This document shows positions 1 through 12,766 of a stretch of 64,000 bases of DNA, in pieces (the stretch's first letter is position 1; each line of letters opens with the position of its first letter). This DNA is from Stenopsyche tienmushanensis (taxonomy: Eukaryota; Arthropoda; Insecta; Trichoptera; Stenopsychidae): positions 930,001 to 994,000 of the forward strand of contig WACJ01000075.1 of the NCBI GenBank assembly GCA_008973525.1. Direction: 5' to 3'. The notes under the pieces are model-generated. The model did not search any database, was not told the DNA's origin, and saw nothing but the letters and a program-made list of their open reading frames with translations. Made by a program: the position numbers and the translations under genes.

Positions 1-2300
1 CCAGCAATTCAAACAGAATTATGAACGTTTTGTGTATGAAAGCGATTCGATATGATATATTTTAATTATGTTCTAAGTGGAGCCATACGTAGGTACGGAA
101 TGACAAAAATTTCATTAAATCAACAGCGCCATGCGAGCAAAATTTACGATCAGTTTTGGCGTCGGGAATAGTAATGGCGCGATAAACCGCGGCGATAAAT
201 ATATTTTTATAAAAGTAATAATAACGGTTACATGCATTTGAGCATTGTGCCTTTTTTACGAGCGTCACACTAAAAGCGGGTTATTTGCGTAGTTTGCGGC
301 TCCCGATCGCGATAGCAATTTATTCGGTCGGCCCTTTCTCCCTTTGTGGGGGCGGATCCCGACCGTTCCGGGTTGTTCCGGACTGCGACCACTCCGGCGG
401 CTATTTTTGCGTCACTAATGCTCGTCGGGTATATTTAAAATGTGGGCTACACCGCTTCCAAAATCGAGGACACGTCTGACGGGGGCGCGGTGATTAGTGG
501 CCTATAAAAATGAAGAAATAACCGGCAAATTTCACCGCCCCCTGTCGTGACCGGGGGCCATTTCGCTTTTTGCCCTTTGTTTGCAAACCGATCATGTGAC
601 TTGACAGCCTGTTTGCGTTTTATACAGAAATATATTTTATGGCACGAATATCTTTCCTACGCTTTATCAAACGCTACTAAATTGGACTCTGAGAAGCCTT
701 CGAATGCCTTTTATGTTACGAGAGCACAATGGAGTCCGAGTGAAATTTCAACAACCCAAATTCGTACAACAAAATAATTTTATTAAGCCGATCAGACATA
801 ATATAAATCATTTGAAAACAATCAAGTCGATATAATGAATACTGCGAAACGACACATCATAATATTAATTATTCTAACAAATCCACGACGAAAAATCATT
901 TTAAATTGTGAGCAGCCCTTTTATTGTACGATTCCTGTTTGTACAACAGCAATGTTAGTGCACAGTCAGCCGTTACACACTAGAAAGAAGGGGGATCGGC
1001 AAAGTACATTAGATTAAGAGCCACAACAGAAAAACAAACAAGTTCATATCACCGCAAATGTAAGTAAATATGTACACAGGATGCGAGCAAAATAATAATA
1101 ACGCTATTTGTACAGAACCTTCGCTCTGACATATGGGGTCCGCGAGGACCCATTTACAAATGCAACGCTCAATAAGTGCAGTTGTGCGAGTTCGTCGATC
1201 CGGTAATTCGGTAATCAGAGTACACGTAATTTTTGTGTAGCAACACGATACGAATCGAACACGATAATTTTATAAACATGTACACGATAAATTTTGATTC
1301 ATTGACGTTATCGACGTTGTTACATCGCATTATTATAATTTCACATTTGCGATAAATCGTCCATACAAGTCGGCGTTACATCAATGCTCGAGCATCTCAG
1401 TACGTGCATCGCTCGGCGACGAAATATTGCTAAATATTTGCATCCACTGTTGTAATTTAGCGAGATTTCAAGAAAATAATTGACGGTACAAAAGCGTCGT
1501 ATGACCGATGAAAACGTGTCGATTTGATGAATTGCAACGTTCGCGATAACATCGCTTTGTGACGTGTGGGCATAATATAAAAAAAGCCCCTCTTGTCCAT
1601 ACAATTTCACAAAATTAATAAAACAACCCCCGACGCTGTCGAAAGTAATAATGCGAAGGGGCACGCCTTTATTTGGACGAGGGGTTCGCCCGTCCGGATA
1701 AATTCGTTTAATGTGATTGGTTATGTTTATTTCAATTTTCGTTAATAGAATCCGACCGGTTATCAAGTCGCGGATATTGACCACTCATTGTCGGACTTCA
1801 AAGGGCGACCGTTTCGAACAGACGGACGTCTTTAATTGCGACGTGTTTATTTTAAACGAAAAATTGGTATTCGGATCGCGCCGAGAGCAGACATGGAAAG
1901 GGACTCAAAAATCCCCCGGATAGATCATAAAAGGTTCAGGGAGCAGCTGCCAAAATGTTATTGTAAGCATCTAGCAACCGAACGGCGCGCCGAGGAGGGG
2001 TTCTTTTGTGAAGCATCTCCACAAATTCCACATATCCATATGCACATGGCCCTATCCACACACAAATAGGCTTTTCAACGGATCACGCTTGAATATGGTG
2101 AGGATCGTTATTTTATTGAGAAAAGAGTCACGCTGCAAACATTTCTACGGCTTAGAAGAAACTTGCCAAATATTGTACATACGAGTTTGGCATATTCCTT
2201 CGAAAATATTTATTTTATAAGCTACAATTCGCATGCTTTTTATCACCCTTCGAGTTTATCAACATTTGCACATACTTACGTAAAAAATTTGGCAAATCAA
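1..2300. other. non-coding, probably intronic
   Basis: No gene recognised. There is a GC-rich patch at about 285-560 with imperfect inverted arms at 478-492 and 533-546. A 147-codon minus-strand open frame at 1341-1784 has no recognisable content. Confidence 0.5.
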
Positions 2301-2331
2301 TATTGGTAATCAATTGCATCGATTACCAATA
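2301..2331. repeat. perfect 11-bp inverted repeat at the hAT copy 1 insertion site
   Basis: The arms TATTGGTAATC (2301-2311) and GATTACCAATA (2321-2331) are perfect complements with a 9-base loop. The 8-bp target duplication of hAT-like copy 1 overlaps the right arm (2327-2334), so the element landed at the foot of a hairpin. Confidence 0.75.
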
Positions 2332-2334
2332 ATG

Positions 2335-2997
2335 CAGAGCCGTAATGAAGCGCCCGTGGCAAATAAAAAAAAGAGTTAAAATACAATGTATATTTTAAAG
2401 ACTAATACTATTAAATACTATTATAATTTATGTTTTATAATAATATACAAAAGATAGTCCCAAAAGTACCCGACCTAACATATATATGGCGGTTACTATT
2501 GTAAAAAAAATGCTATGATAGAAAATGTCTAAACGCTACGTTACTTCTATAATCGTACAGATCATATAAAATGCCGCCAAAATCCTATAAGAGGACGGAA
2601 TGGAGTGGCGGATGTTCAATCGGTCCGCTTTTCGGATCGCTGATATGATGAATGAGGGCCTCGCGATCGGATGCCATGCCTGCATATGTTTACAGAACAA
2701 TTACAAACTCTCATTATGATACGATGTTGTCTGAAGAAGACTGATAGGGTGGGTTATTTAAATTTTATAATCGGTTGAAAATATTGCTTGTCTCTATTTT
2801 ATTGCGAGCTTATGCCAACTTATGACAACTTAGTACATATTATTAAAACGTACAGAATCAGTCAGTGTTGGTTCATGTAAATTATAATGGGCAAATAAAG
2901 TAAGCCCATGTGCAACATCCGACCGGGTCGGTATTCTGTGTTTTGCACCCCAAGCATAATTGCGCCCGAGGCGGGCGCCTGCTTTGCCACGCTCCTG
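2335..2997. mobile_element. hAT-like non-autonomous element, copy 1
   Basis: The element begins CAGAGCCGTAATGAAGCGCC and ends ...GCCACGCTCCTG. It is flanked by an imperfect 8-bp target duplication, caataatg (2327-2334) and ctataatg (2998-3005), as expected for hAT. It carries no transposase. Internal family marks are a small hairpin CGGTCCG/CGGATCG, TGATC-like sequence around a GTACA, and a terminal GCGCCCG/CGGGCGC hairpin before the right end. It belongs to the longer subfamily with copies 2 and 3. Confidence 0.8.
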
Positions 2998-3005
2998 CTA
3001 TAATG

Positions 3006-5269
3006 CATCAAATATACTAAGCTCATCTGATATATTTATTATTTAAAGATTTTTCATTGATTGTTTGTATAGAATTCTAGTTATTTATAAAAGAATTAAT
3101 TTGAAAACATTTTATAAATTCAAATAGACCAATCTTTATGCTGTTTTAAAAAGTGAGTTAAAAACACATAACATTTAATCTTCACACAAAGAGCATCCAC
3201 CCACTATGCTAAAACGAGATACTGAAACTGAATGCAATTAATAATGGCAGATATAAAGCTGGCCATTTTGAGAAGGTCTCGGATGCAGTTTTCAAGCTTG
3301 CAAGTGCATTATTCAAGAATCATTTTAGCAAAAGTAATTGAAAAAATAGGCAAACTAATCTACCTTGAATATGTTATCAAAAGAATTCCTATGTGCGTGC
3401 AGATCGTAAATCACTTAAAATATGGTTAAAATCAGTATAAGATATCAATGGTACATATCAAAAAAAAAGTATTTAGATAAGATTAGAAAACTTTAAATTT
3501 CGAGAAAGATTTACCGCAATATCACATAAGCAAAGGCATCTGAGAAACATTGCGTGCGAAAAAAAGATGAGGCGAAATTTTTCAAACATGCCTGGAAGGC
3601 GTTTTCTTTCTACAATTTGATTGACGTCCAAATAAAAAATTGATCTTATTTATCATACGGCATAAAGCAAACATAAAGGCTCCAAATCGCTCTCTCAGAT
3701 TGGATGCTGAAAAAGCGCTTCCTTTCATCGTAACTAATTCTCAGCCATAAAAATCGGCAAGAAAAATGTCCCAGATTCAACAGATCACTTTATAAGATGA
3801 AATAATGTCTACTTCCCGAACCGCCTTATTGACCTTCTCGCCGAGGACACCCCAGAAATAAATCAATATCAGGCAAAAGAGGAAGGGTAGTAAAAATGTG
3901 TAATGTTTTGAGATGGCGCAGAGGGGCTTTTGGGGAAGCTTATAAGCATAAAAAGGCCGGTTTTATCGCTCCCGATACATACACACATACAAGCACCGGG
4001 GATCGGGGATCAGCGAGCGCCATCTTTCCGCCCGCCCAGAAACATCCCCTGCATACGTTCGGGATAACCGACGAATTCCTGTCGAATGGATAATATTATC
4101 CCAAGCCGAATGTCGCGATGCGAGACTGCCGATGCAACCGGAAATTGCAAAGGCGCTTCCGGAAACACAAATGTTTTCAACTCCTGAGGCACACACAAAA
4201 CCGGGACGAGTTCTTCAGCGAGCCCTTTTCAAATCACACAACCGTAAAACTAAATTCACAGACTACACAATAAAGCCTCGCGCACACTTTACATCTAATA
4301 TGATTTTCTTTTCTGCGTTTTGACAGATATTTTTTTCCCCCGTCTCCGCCGAAATGGGAGTCCGATATAAAAGCACATCGAGAGCGTTTCTTTCAATTTT
4401 TTCATACGAACCCATTAAAATCCTTTCATCTAGGAATATCACTTTGAGTGCTGAACGTCTGCCGAAATGTGATTTGTTATGAAGACGAATGTAAACACGG
4501 AGCGAAACGCGCATTATTATCATCAATCACAGACAACGGGGCTCTTATTATAAGATGATTATGATCGCGTTGATAACTTCATACGCGATCTCAAATTTAA
4601 TTATCTCCTTGGAGTACAATCGCAAAAAACGATCGCGAATTAAACAATCTCGCGTAATTGATGCGCTAATTCACAGAACATAGTCAAAAATAAACAATTT
4701 TATCTGACAAATTAAATGAAAGATAATTATCATCACTATTTTGTGACTAAAGAAAAAAAAATCGATTGAATCATAGATTGGCATCGGGCGTTTAAATATC
4801 AACCCCATATGCGTTTGAGTGTTGTTTGAAAATTTTCTTATCGAAACATAGATCATTCATAAGAATTAGTATTGTAAAATGTAATTTCTTATAAAGTTGA
4901 CGCATAAATTTCAAATTGACAAATAGTTTGAATCTGGCACCACTTTAAAGTTGATGATATATTTTGGGATATAAAAAAAATATCCACAATATCAGAGCAA
5001 AAATATAATAATGCCATAAATGTTTTAACCAATTCTTTGACATGTAAATAGTTCCGAAATCAAACGGTCCGATTAGTAACTCGATTGTCTTGAGTTCAAA
5101 TGTACACGAGGTGTGGCTGGCGACCACATTTTTAGAACATAAATTCGCTATGAAAAACCATGTAAAAATTGTTAGTGCCATAAAAGGAATTGAAAGCTAC
5201 TTAAAAAAAATCTTGGCTTCATTAATCTACACATCAGACTAAAGGTAACGCCTTAACGAAAAAAGCCAA
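3006..5269. other. non-coding, probably intronic
   Basis: AT-rich sequence with short open frames only. Nothing else supported before the mariner relic. Confidence 0.5.
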
Positions 5270-5387
5270 TATTTATTCCATTTGGAATCATATTTTGGTG
5301 TAAACTATCAATCAATCAATTATGCGAACTTATTTCAGCAGCAGAATAAACAAATCTGGGTGAAACGATTGCATTTGGCGATGAAAA

Positions 5388-5597
5388 ATGATGATGTTTC
5401 GCCAAGGCTGTGAAACGGCTCACACTTCAGCTATTGCAGTAACCAAAATGCATAAATTCATGTTACCACATACATTGTATTCGCTAGATTTGGCCAACCT
5501 ATTCACATGCACGAAAAAATGGCTCGAAGGCAATCTTTGTATACTTGCATTGTATTTCATCGCCTATGAAATATTTAATACCGACATGAACTAAAAA
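5388..5597 (+). pseudogene. mariner transposase C-terminal relic
   Basis: The frame reads TAHTSAIAVTKMHK, then LPHTLYSLDLA, then KKWLEGN. These match in order the mariner (IS630/Tc1/mariner) block containing the second catalytic Asp region, HDNAPAHTS, and the YSPDLAPSDYFLF...LKKWLGGKKF region. The PSDY segment that should carry the third catalytic Asp is deleted here. The copy cannot code for an active enzyme. Sequence immediately upstream (about 5270-5387) gives weaker resemblance to the preceding transposase region but is interrupted. The relic stops just short of hAT-like copy 2. Confidence 0.75.
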
Positions 5598-5612
5598 ATT
5601 GAAGCTTTCCCT

Positions 5613-6655
5613 CAGAGCCGTAACAAGGGCTCACTTAGAAATCCAATTTACTTTTTAAAGTTGACTAATATTATTATAAATGCAATATATTAAATACATA
5701 TATACTATGATAGATATCAAAAGTATTCAGACGCTACGTTGCTTCCGTGATCGTACAGATCATAGAAAACGCTATAAAAGGTCCAAAAAGAGAATGGAGT
5801 GGCCATAAGGTTTGTATGTCCAATCGGTCCGCTTTTCGGATCGCTGATATGTCGAATGAGTGCCTCTTTCGACATATCGATCTGATGTTATACCTAAGCA
5901 CGTCTACAGAATGATTACAAGCTCTCATTTAGAAACGAAGTTTTCCAAAGAAGACTAATCGGGTGAGTTGTTTAAATTTTACAATCAGTCGAAAATATTA
6001 TTTTTTAAATTTTATTGCGGGCTTATGCCGGTTGAGTCGACCCAATGTTTAAACGAAGAAGAGCGAACTTAGCGCAGTTCGGGAGACTGAGACGGATAGT
6101 TCCTCGCATGATTGTATAGATCGTTAAGTCCAAATTTATCCACTTATAAATGATTTCGATTTCAAGTGTGTTATTTGTTTACGCAAAGAAACGACCGAAT
6201 ATTGTGTGTTATCGAGAGTGTTTGTTTATTTAACTGCTTGCCGTTCTTCGCTGCGTGTTGAATGAGTCTTTGTCCAATTATCATTTCCTTCTAAAGGAGG
6301 AGCACTTGAATCGATTTTTTGTGCATTGTTTATGTAAAGAAATGACGAGTGTTCATGACAAGTGGCTCTGCCTCGAATTGAAGATTGTCTTACGCTGATT
6401 AGGAGCTGACAGAAAGTAATCGGTGTAAAGCGATTATGACATCAACGACTTCATCGATTTTAAATTTGCTCACTAACGAAAAGGTTAAACAACTTGGTAT
6501 ATAGTATAAAAATGGACAAAGTCAATCAGTGTTGGTTCGTATAAAGTAGAATGGTCAAATAAAATAAAAACCATGTAAAACTCTCTACCGGGTCGGTTGC
6601 GCCCAGTTGCGCCCGTGGCGGGCGTTTGCTTTGCCACCCCTTTGTTACGGCCCTA
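5613..6655. mobile_element. hAT-like non-autonomous element, copy 2 (longest)
   Basis: The element starts CAGAGCCGTAACAAGGGC and ends TTGTTACGGCCCTA. It is flanked by ctttccct (5605-5612) and ctttccca (6656-6663), an 8-bp duplication with one mismatch. The terminal inverted repeat CAGRGCCGTAAYAA is clear on both sides. Compared with copies 1 and 3 it carries about 430 extra bases (6050-6475), which are related to 59374-59995 in reverse orientation. It could therefore be a less-deleted family member or a nested insertion. No transposase is recognisable. Confidence 0.8.
6050..6475 (+). repeat. repeat A, copy a (inside hAT-like copy 2)
   Basis: This segment aligns with the reverse complement of 59374-59995 over its whole length. 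Shared blocks include CAGTTCGGGAGAC, GTGTGTTATTTGTT, TCTTTGTCC(A/G)ATTATCATTT and GAATCGATTTTTTG. The right edge falls at ...TTTGCTCACT in both. It retains the empty site CAGCGTAAGACAATC (in reverse) where the other copy has a 202-bp fold-back MITE. Confidence 0.7.
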
Positions 6656-6663
6656 CTTTCCCA

Positions 6664-8395
6664 TTTTTAAATTGTACGGGTAATCTGCACAGCGTTTAAG
6701 GTTTACCATTGTGATTATAGGAACGATTTGAAGACAAGTTTTTTCCGAATAATTAATCCCAAAAAATCAACAACTCATCAGTAGATTACATACAACTGTA
6801 TTATGATAATGAATCCATACAATGTCTGGATGGCTTTTATTTTTTACGTTATTTCTCCTTTGATATGTTAACCGCGCAAATTAAGGACGGTTAAATATAA
6901 GCATTATTAACATTAAAACACAAGACTAAATTGACGAATTTACATGTTTATTGTTCATAGAACCCGATAACACACTACATTATCTACGAGGCTGATAAAA
7001 TTTGTTTTGAAAATAAGTGCCAACACACAATGTAATACGCTAATCGCAAAATATCCCAAACCGCAATTGCTTGATATAATTTATTTTTACAACGCCGTAC
7101 TCAATGTATCCCATAAAAATGTTTATAATTATACGGAGTCGACTTTAAAAATACAATATTTCTGTATCGATTTAGCTTAGCGTTGTTACACAACGAGCTA
7201 TAGCGAAATACTAATCACGTTATAATTTTCATGTTGATATTATGATGTTTGTGTGTTAAATTGGATATAATTACAAGATCAACGCTCTTGACTCGTACGA
7301 AGTAATTACACAGCGCGAATCCGAGACCAACATAAACAATATTACGGTCTACGAAGATAAACACGAGGCGATCTTCCAATTCATTCCCGACTCTGGAAAA
7401 AGAAGACGGGGATGGTTTCGAGCGCATCGAATGCTATTTGAATAAGACAGAAAGGGGCAACTGCCGCCGACATCAGCTACGATAGCGCACGACCGTATTA
7501 AATTGAATATTCCGACATGGGGTTGGGGGCTGACAAATGTGGAGTGGATTCCTCTCCAGCCGTACCCAAAATAAATAACGTAATAAAAATGCTGATATAA
7601 TATTTTCATAATATACTGGTGCACGCCGTCTGCCCGGGAGAGATTGGGGCCATTGATGAATGGGCGAGCGTGACCAGATTAACAACACCGCGTACAATGA
7701 GCTTCGCTTATTGAAGGAAAAAAATTCAACCAACAATGCGCGTCGTGCTCAACATCCGTATGTTTGTCGACTAGTCTGGGTGTAAAGCGTGAAAATTAAT
7801 ACACCCACTCTATAGCCCTGGGAAAGCTCCAATTGGTCATACGCACTCAATTAGAAGAAAGCATACAGGAATTAAATATGTGTGTGATGAACACAAAAGT
7901 AGAAAGTTATACCAACACCATCAACACAATGCAGTCACACGCAGTTCAGTCCAGGGCTAGGGACTCTTCAATATCCATTCATAGGAATAGTTTACTGGAA
8001 AGGGCTTTCTGAAGTACATCGATTCAAATATCCAGGAATATGTCTGATCCTAATTTGGTAGGACTTCCTTTCCACGGTTTGCTTATTGATTGTTTTCTTT
8101 TGAAATTTTACAAATTCGTATTATATGAATCAAACTAGAATGATTTTTGAATAAAAATCTTGTACAATTGCAAAGGAGAGAGAAGAAATCACAATACGGC
8201 ATTAAGGGATGTTTCTACCTTGTTGGGCCTAAAAGTGATCGATTTTTTAACATTTTTTTATACGAAAAGTATTAAATATAGAATCTTGATATTTAAATAT
8301 GAAATAGTAAATAAGAAAATAGTATATCATCAAGTTCGAACAAATCAGTTTCCGAGATGAATCATCCTTACATCTAAACCATACAACACTACAAT
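6664..8395. other. non-coding, probably intronic
   Basis: Apart from the repeat C core at 7981-8020, I see no gene or repeat. Confidence 0.5.
7981..8020 (+). repeat. dispersed repeat C, short copy
   Basis: The segment TTTACTGGAAAGGGCTTTCT followed by GAAGTAC matches TTTTACTGGAAAAGCCTTTCC followed by GAAGTAC at about 39868. It also resembles GAAAAGGGTTTTCTGAAGTA at about 58965. Only this core is conserved, so limits are uncertain. Confidence 0.4.
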
Positions 8396-8521
8396 CGGAC
8401 ATATCCGTCATTTTCTATTGAGGTTTGCTTAACTTTCGCAATGCGGATATATCCGTCATACCCACTTTGCAAGGACTTTGGTCTTGACGGATATATACGT
8501 CATATCCACTTAAGGGGTTAA
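8396..8521 (-). mobile_element. piggyBac-like terminal segment with subterminal palindromes
   Basis: Read from the right, the end is TTAA (8518-8521) followed by CCCCTTAAGTGG, like piggyBac-type termini (TTAA plus CCCTTT...). Inside are three copies of a palindrome close to TGACGGATATATCCGTCA, at 8396-8410, 8443-8458 and 8485-8502, at intervals of about 45 bases. Spaced subterminal repeats of this kind are typical transposase-binding arrays. The opposite end and any transposase were not found. Confidence 0.55.
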
Positions 8522-11500
8522 ATTCGTAATTTGAAAATGTAGACATAATATAGAATAATGGTAAAATAAGAATACTAGAAGCAATTATTGATATTATGAA
8601 AACTACAGCGCTTCTAGGGCCTTATAAAACATACGTGCTTTAATACCATGCAATCAATATTAATAATGCAGGTCTGGATTATATTAGTGCTATTTGCAGC
8701 AATTAAAGCTTTTTATGCCAATTGAACAGAGAGCCAGATCATCCCAATGAACTAAACTATTATTAATGCGAATAAATCCAGATTTAATATCAGCATTATA
8801 TAAAACGCCAATTTGTGCATTTAATAGCTAATATATTTCAATGAAAATCAAATAAACAATCAATCAATACAGAAAAAATTGAACTATACAGACATATTTC
8901 ATAGACTTGGATCGAACATAGAACAGAAATGTAATCGCCAAGATAACATTGTAATTTATGTGACGAAGAGATAGAACCGACAAATATAAAATTGGTAAGA
9001 TTAACATCGACATTAATGATTAAAACGAGAGATATACGTCATTAAAATAATTTACCTAACATTTCCATTTAAAAACACGTTTTTTTAATCTAAATTGTAT
9101 AACAATGTTTTTATGGGAATAAATCACCGTGTTATACGAGCTTATCTTATACAACTTCTTTGACGGTTCAATATTGCCATAGAAAATATAAATACGTTTA
9201 TGAACATTTTTCGCAACATAAAATCTCTCGTGTATAGAATTAACAGCGATTCGGAGCTACATAATCTCCGGGGCTATTTCATACAGCGGTCCGCAATGCG
9301 AGAATTTCACGCAGAATATGAATGTCGGCAGATTTCAGAGCGCCTTTCCTACATTGGATCGATGAAGACGATGGACCATTTAAAAAAAAAACGATTACCA
9401 ACAATAAAATAGCGTGTTGAAATACCGAACATCATGATTGACTTTAATTGAATTTCTTGTAGACAATGGCAAATAAATCGCATGCGATAAATCCCTCATG
9501 TGGATCTTATGGATCGATAAGACAAGATCAGGTAGCCTTATTGGATGATATATAGAAAGTCTTCGCATTGTGCGATCGACGCTGTTCAAAGGTCGCTGCA
9601 AATATCTCGATTGTTGAAGAAATTTGAACATTTAAATTAACAGTTCAATAAACCGCTTCGTAAAAGTTCAAGCTTCGCAGGAAAAAAATATGTATTTTTC
9701 CTCGATAGATAACGTTTTCAAGGAAAAACCATTGTAGAGTATTTGCCCTAAAATGAAATCGTCACTGGTTTGAAAATATAAATTCGGCAAGTGATTATGT
9801 ACTTTTAATCATTCACAGTTATCTATGATATATTCCACACCCATATTTCAATTGTATTGAAACGTACTTACGTCAATCCTTACATTACTGTATATTTATA
9901 GTATCGATATCTTTAAAAAATATTTTTACGTTTCACATCACAGTAATTTGAGATATCAATCAAAATACAGTGCTAGTCCTTTGTATGCTTGATTTCTGTA
10001 AGTCGACACCACGATAGAGATTTCCTAATTTACAAACCTCTATATCATAAATCAATTCATAGTGAAAATTAAGTTGAATGATTCCTCATTCTATATTATT
10101 TTGTTCTATCGAAATTGTCATATACATTTTGCGATGGAAACGTGCGCATTGGACAAAATTATGTGTATTTTTGCAATGGATTTTAAATCATAAACATGAG
10201 GGATAATATCTTAAATAATCAAATTCTATTGGATAATATGAAAAAGATATAAATCATCATATGCCTCGTGTTGCATCGAGATGCATCTAAATCGTGCTAT
10301 TAGCGAATAGCTTAAATATTCATGCTTAGCGATGATGAACTTTAACATATTTTAATTCGATTATATTGATGCATGCATTAGGCATTGTTATGATACATTT
10401 TGGAATCAATATGAATCATTTTCATTAAGGGAACAATAGAAAATATTTCATACGTTATCCGCCTCTATCATCTTTCAGTTATCTCGTCGAGCGATATAGT
10501 CTCTGCAATCTTTTGATTTACATTCGTGCAAATATAAAATATTTTATCTTCTACAATATAAGATTTGTGTTAGATTTTCTAGCCGATAGTGCATTACATC
10601 ATCGGGCCGATTAAAATGATCCATTTCTTTCAAACAAAATATGCTGACGCTCTCTGCAAACGTGCAATGCTAAAAAATTAAATCTCAATAACAGTATCAG
10701 GTCTCATCAGAGTTATAAAAGTGGATAAAACGAGCGATCCACGAGCGGTTTTAATCCACTTATTCGAATGGTTTCATCAATTCTGTCATCGGAGAGGTGG
10801 CTAGAGTCGAGACCGGAGCAAATTTAAAGCTAATATAATCTATCAATCATGCTTACACAGTGGGGGGAGGAGTGGAGGATCAAAAATCGTAAAGTGGATA
10901 AATGAGGCGCTCAGGTGGGCGGTTCACAATAAAACTTTGATGAATGCAATAAAAGCATCGAGAAAAAAAACTATTCTCGGGATTCATTGCCTTGTAAAAA
11001 TGTACAAGGTGACACGAACTTCAGCGAGACGACTCATTCGAGATTGAAGAAAATTAGCAATCACGAAGACAAAGGGACTCGCAGAAGTTATTAAAGGCGA
11101 TGAGCATATGAAAAGTACCTGGATTTATAGGTTGATCTCGCTATTGAAATTATTATGAATTCAATTTTTCATCTTGTGTTTCTTTGAAATTCAATCAAAT
11201 ATCGGCCGCTAACGAGATTCATTCGCATGACAAAGAACCAGGACTCGAATTACCTTTATCGAGTCAAAAATAACCGGCACGTGCTATCGACGCTTCCCAT
11301 ACGAATAGGATGAATAAGGAATAGGATGAATAAAAAATGAAAGTCGGTCAGAATTCAATCAACTCGCCATTATCACGGCGAATTGATAGCGCCGGACGAT
11401 ATATACAAAATGTTCATAATTGTATCTATCCCGAGTCACCCCACAGATGCTCTCGCCATTAGCATTTTTTTAACAAAGTGGTAATATAATTAAATGAAGT

Positions 11501-12253
11501 CAATTAAAGCGGCAATAAAATAGCTGCCTTCTCGTTTTAATCATGCTAATAACCGCTCCACATCGAGAGTCGTCCGTATAACGATGCTATCGACTTTGTA
11601 GTAATTGGTTGTTTTAAAAGCCGTCGTTGTAGGGGCATCGGCATTAATTACCCGGGGAGATGTTTTAAAGCGTGTAATAAAAATGTTTCCAACTAAAAAA
11701 AGAGAGGAAGTCGAACCGGGTCGGAGAATATCTGTACGTAGTCATCTTATATTTAAGAGCGAACAAAGGAGATAAGAATCTGTGAGGAGAGCGGTGCTGA
11801 AGTAAGCGCAAACTTCTCCAGGGTTGTCATAATGCGGTTGGCGGCACAGACTGCTATTCTATACGAGCTCAAACAACTCCAACACAGCGGCAGAACGGGA
11901 GATTAAGTTCCGAGGCTTATTATCATAACGCTCAATTAGAATTTACTCCGCAATAACAATTATTTTGTGCACAAATCGACACGGTGCGACCGCGGATCTC
12001 CGTTGACTGTTCCTGCATATTGTGCGCACCCCAGAGTCGGGGGTGTCTCGTTCAAAACTTAACGACAGTCTGGCAAAGTAATAAAACGGCAGCATCGCGT
12101 CTACAGCAATGGGGAAAAGAAATGGGAACGAAATGAAGCCGAGACTGTATTGAAGCGAAATGTAATTACCGAATCATCGCCCTCACAAAAGGAATCACGT
12201 TTGCAGATGTCGCTCCGGTGCAAACTACACGAGTCAAAGAAATTCGCAGTGTG
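8522..12253. other. non-coding, probably intronic
   Basis: Strongly AT-rich with short chance frames. The only structure seen is the tandem 16-mer at 11303-11334. Confidence 0.5.
11303..11334 (+). repeat. tandem 16-bp duplication
   Basis: GAATAGGATGAATAAG is followed immediately by GAATAGGATGAATAAA. This is a simple two-copy tandem duplication in non-coding sequence. Confidence 0.9.
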
Positions 12254-12291
12254 GGGATACTACATTCAGATTTATCTGAATTTAGTATCCC
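12254..12291. repeat. 38-nt near-perfect palindrome
   Basis: Arms GGGATACTACATTCAGAT and ATCTGAATTTAGTATCCC are complementary over 18 bp with one mismatch, around a 2-base centre. The loop is too small for a microRNA precursor, and no copy was noticed elsewhere in the window. Confidence 0.85.
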
Positions 12292-12766
12292 TAAAACAAG
12301 CATACAACTCTAAAACAACACAATTGAAGGAAACGGACAACTTCATATAATTGCCGATGAACTACAAATATACTCAAACCTCTTTTTGTGCGATTTCGAA
12401 GCTATGCGGTTTTTTAAGCATTTTTTTAATTTCATAAAGAGTACGTATCGAGATATTTTGGATAAAATAGGAAATAAATCATTAACACTAATCGAAATTT
12501 GGAAAAAAATATAGTTTGGGAATTTTTATTGAGTTAGTGACATCTTTACTAATTATGAATTATATTGTATGGAAAGAGAAAATCTATGCAGAACAATGAT
12601 GACATTGGCACTGGGTATACTATTTCTTTCGAAGAAGAAAGCGAATTTGAGTCATATCTAATTCGCAACAAAAATTATCATACAGCGATGATTGTTTGTA
12701 ATCAAAATAATCAGTATTTCTCTAGTGAATGTTTTACATTTGAGATGCCAGATGTCATACATCCTT

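Noticed and set aside
1341..1784. Minus-strand 147-codon open frame
   Set aside because: No recognisable family, no splice context, and composition like its surroundings.
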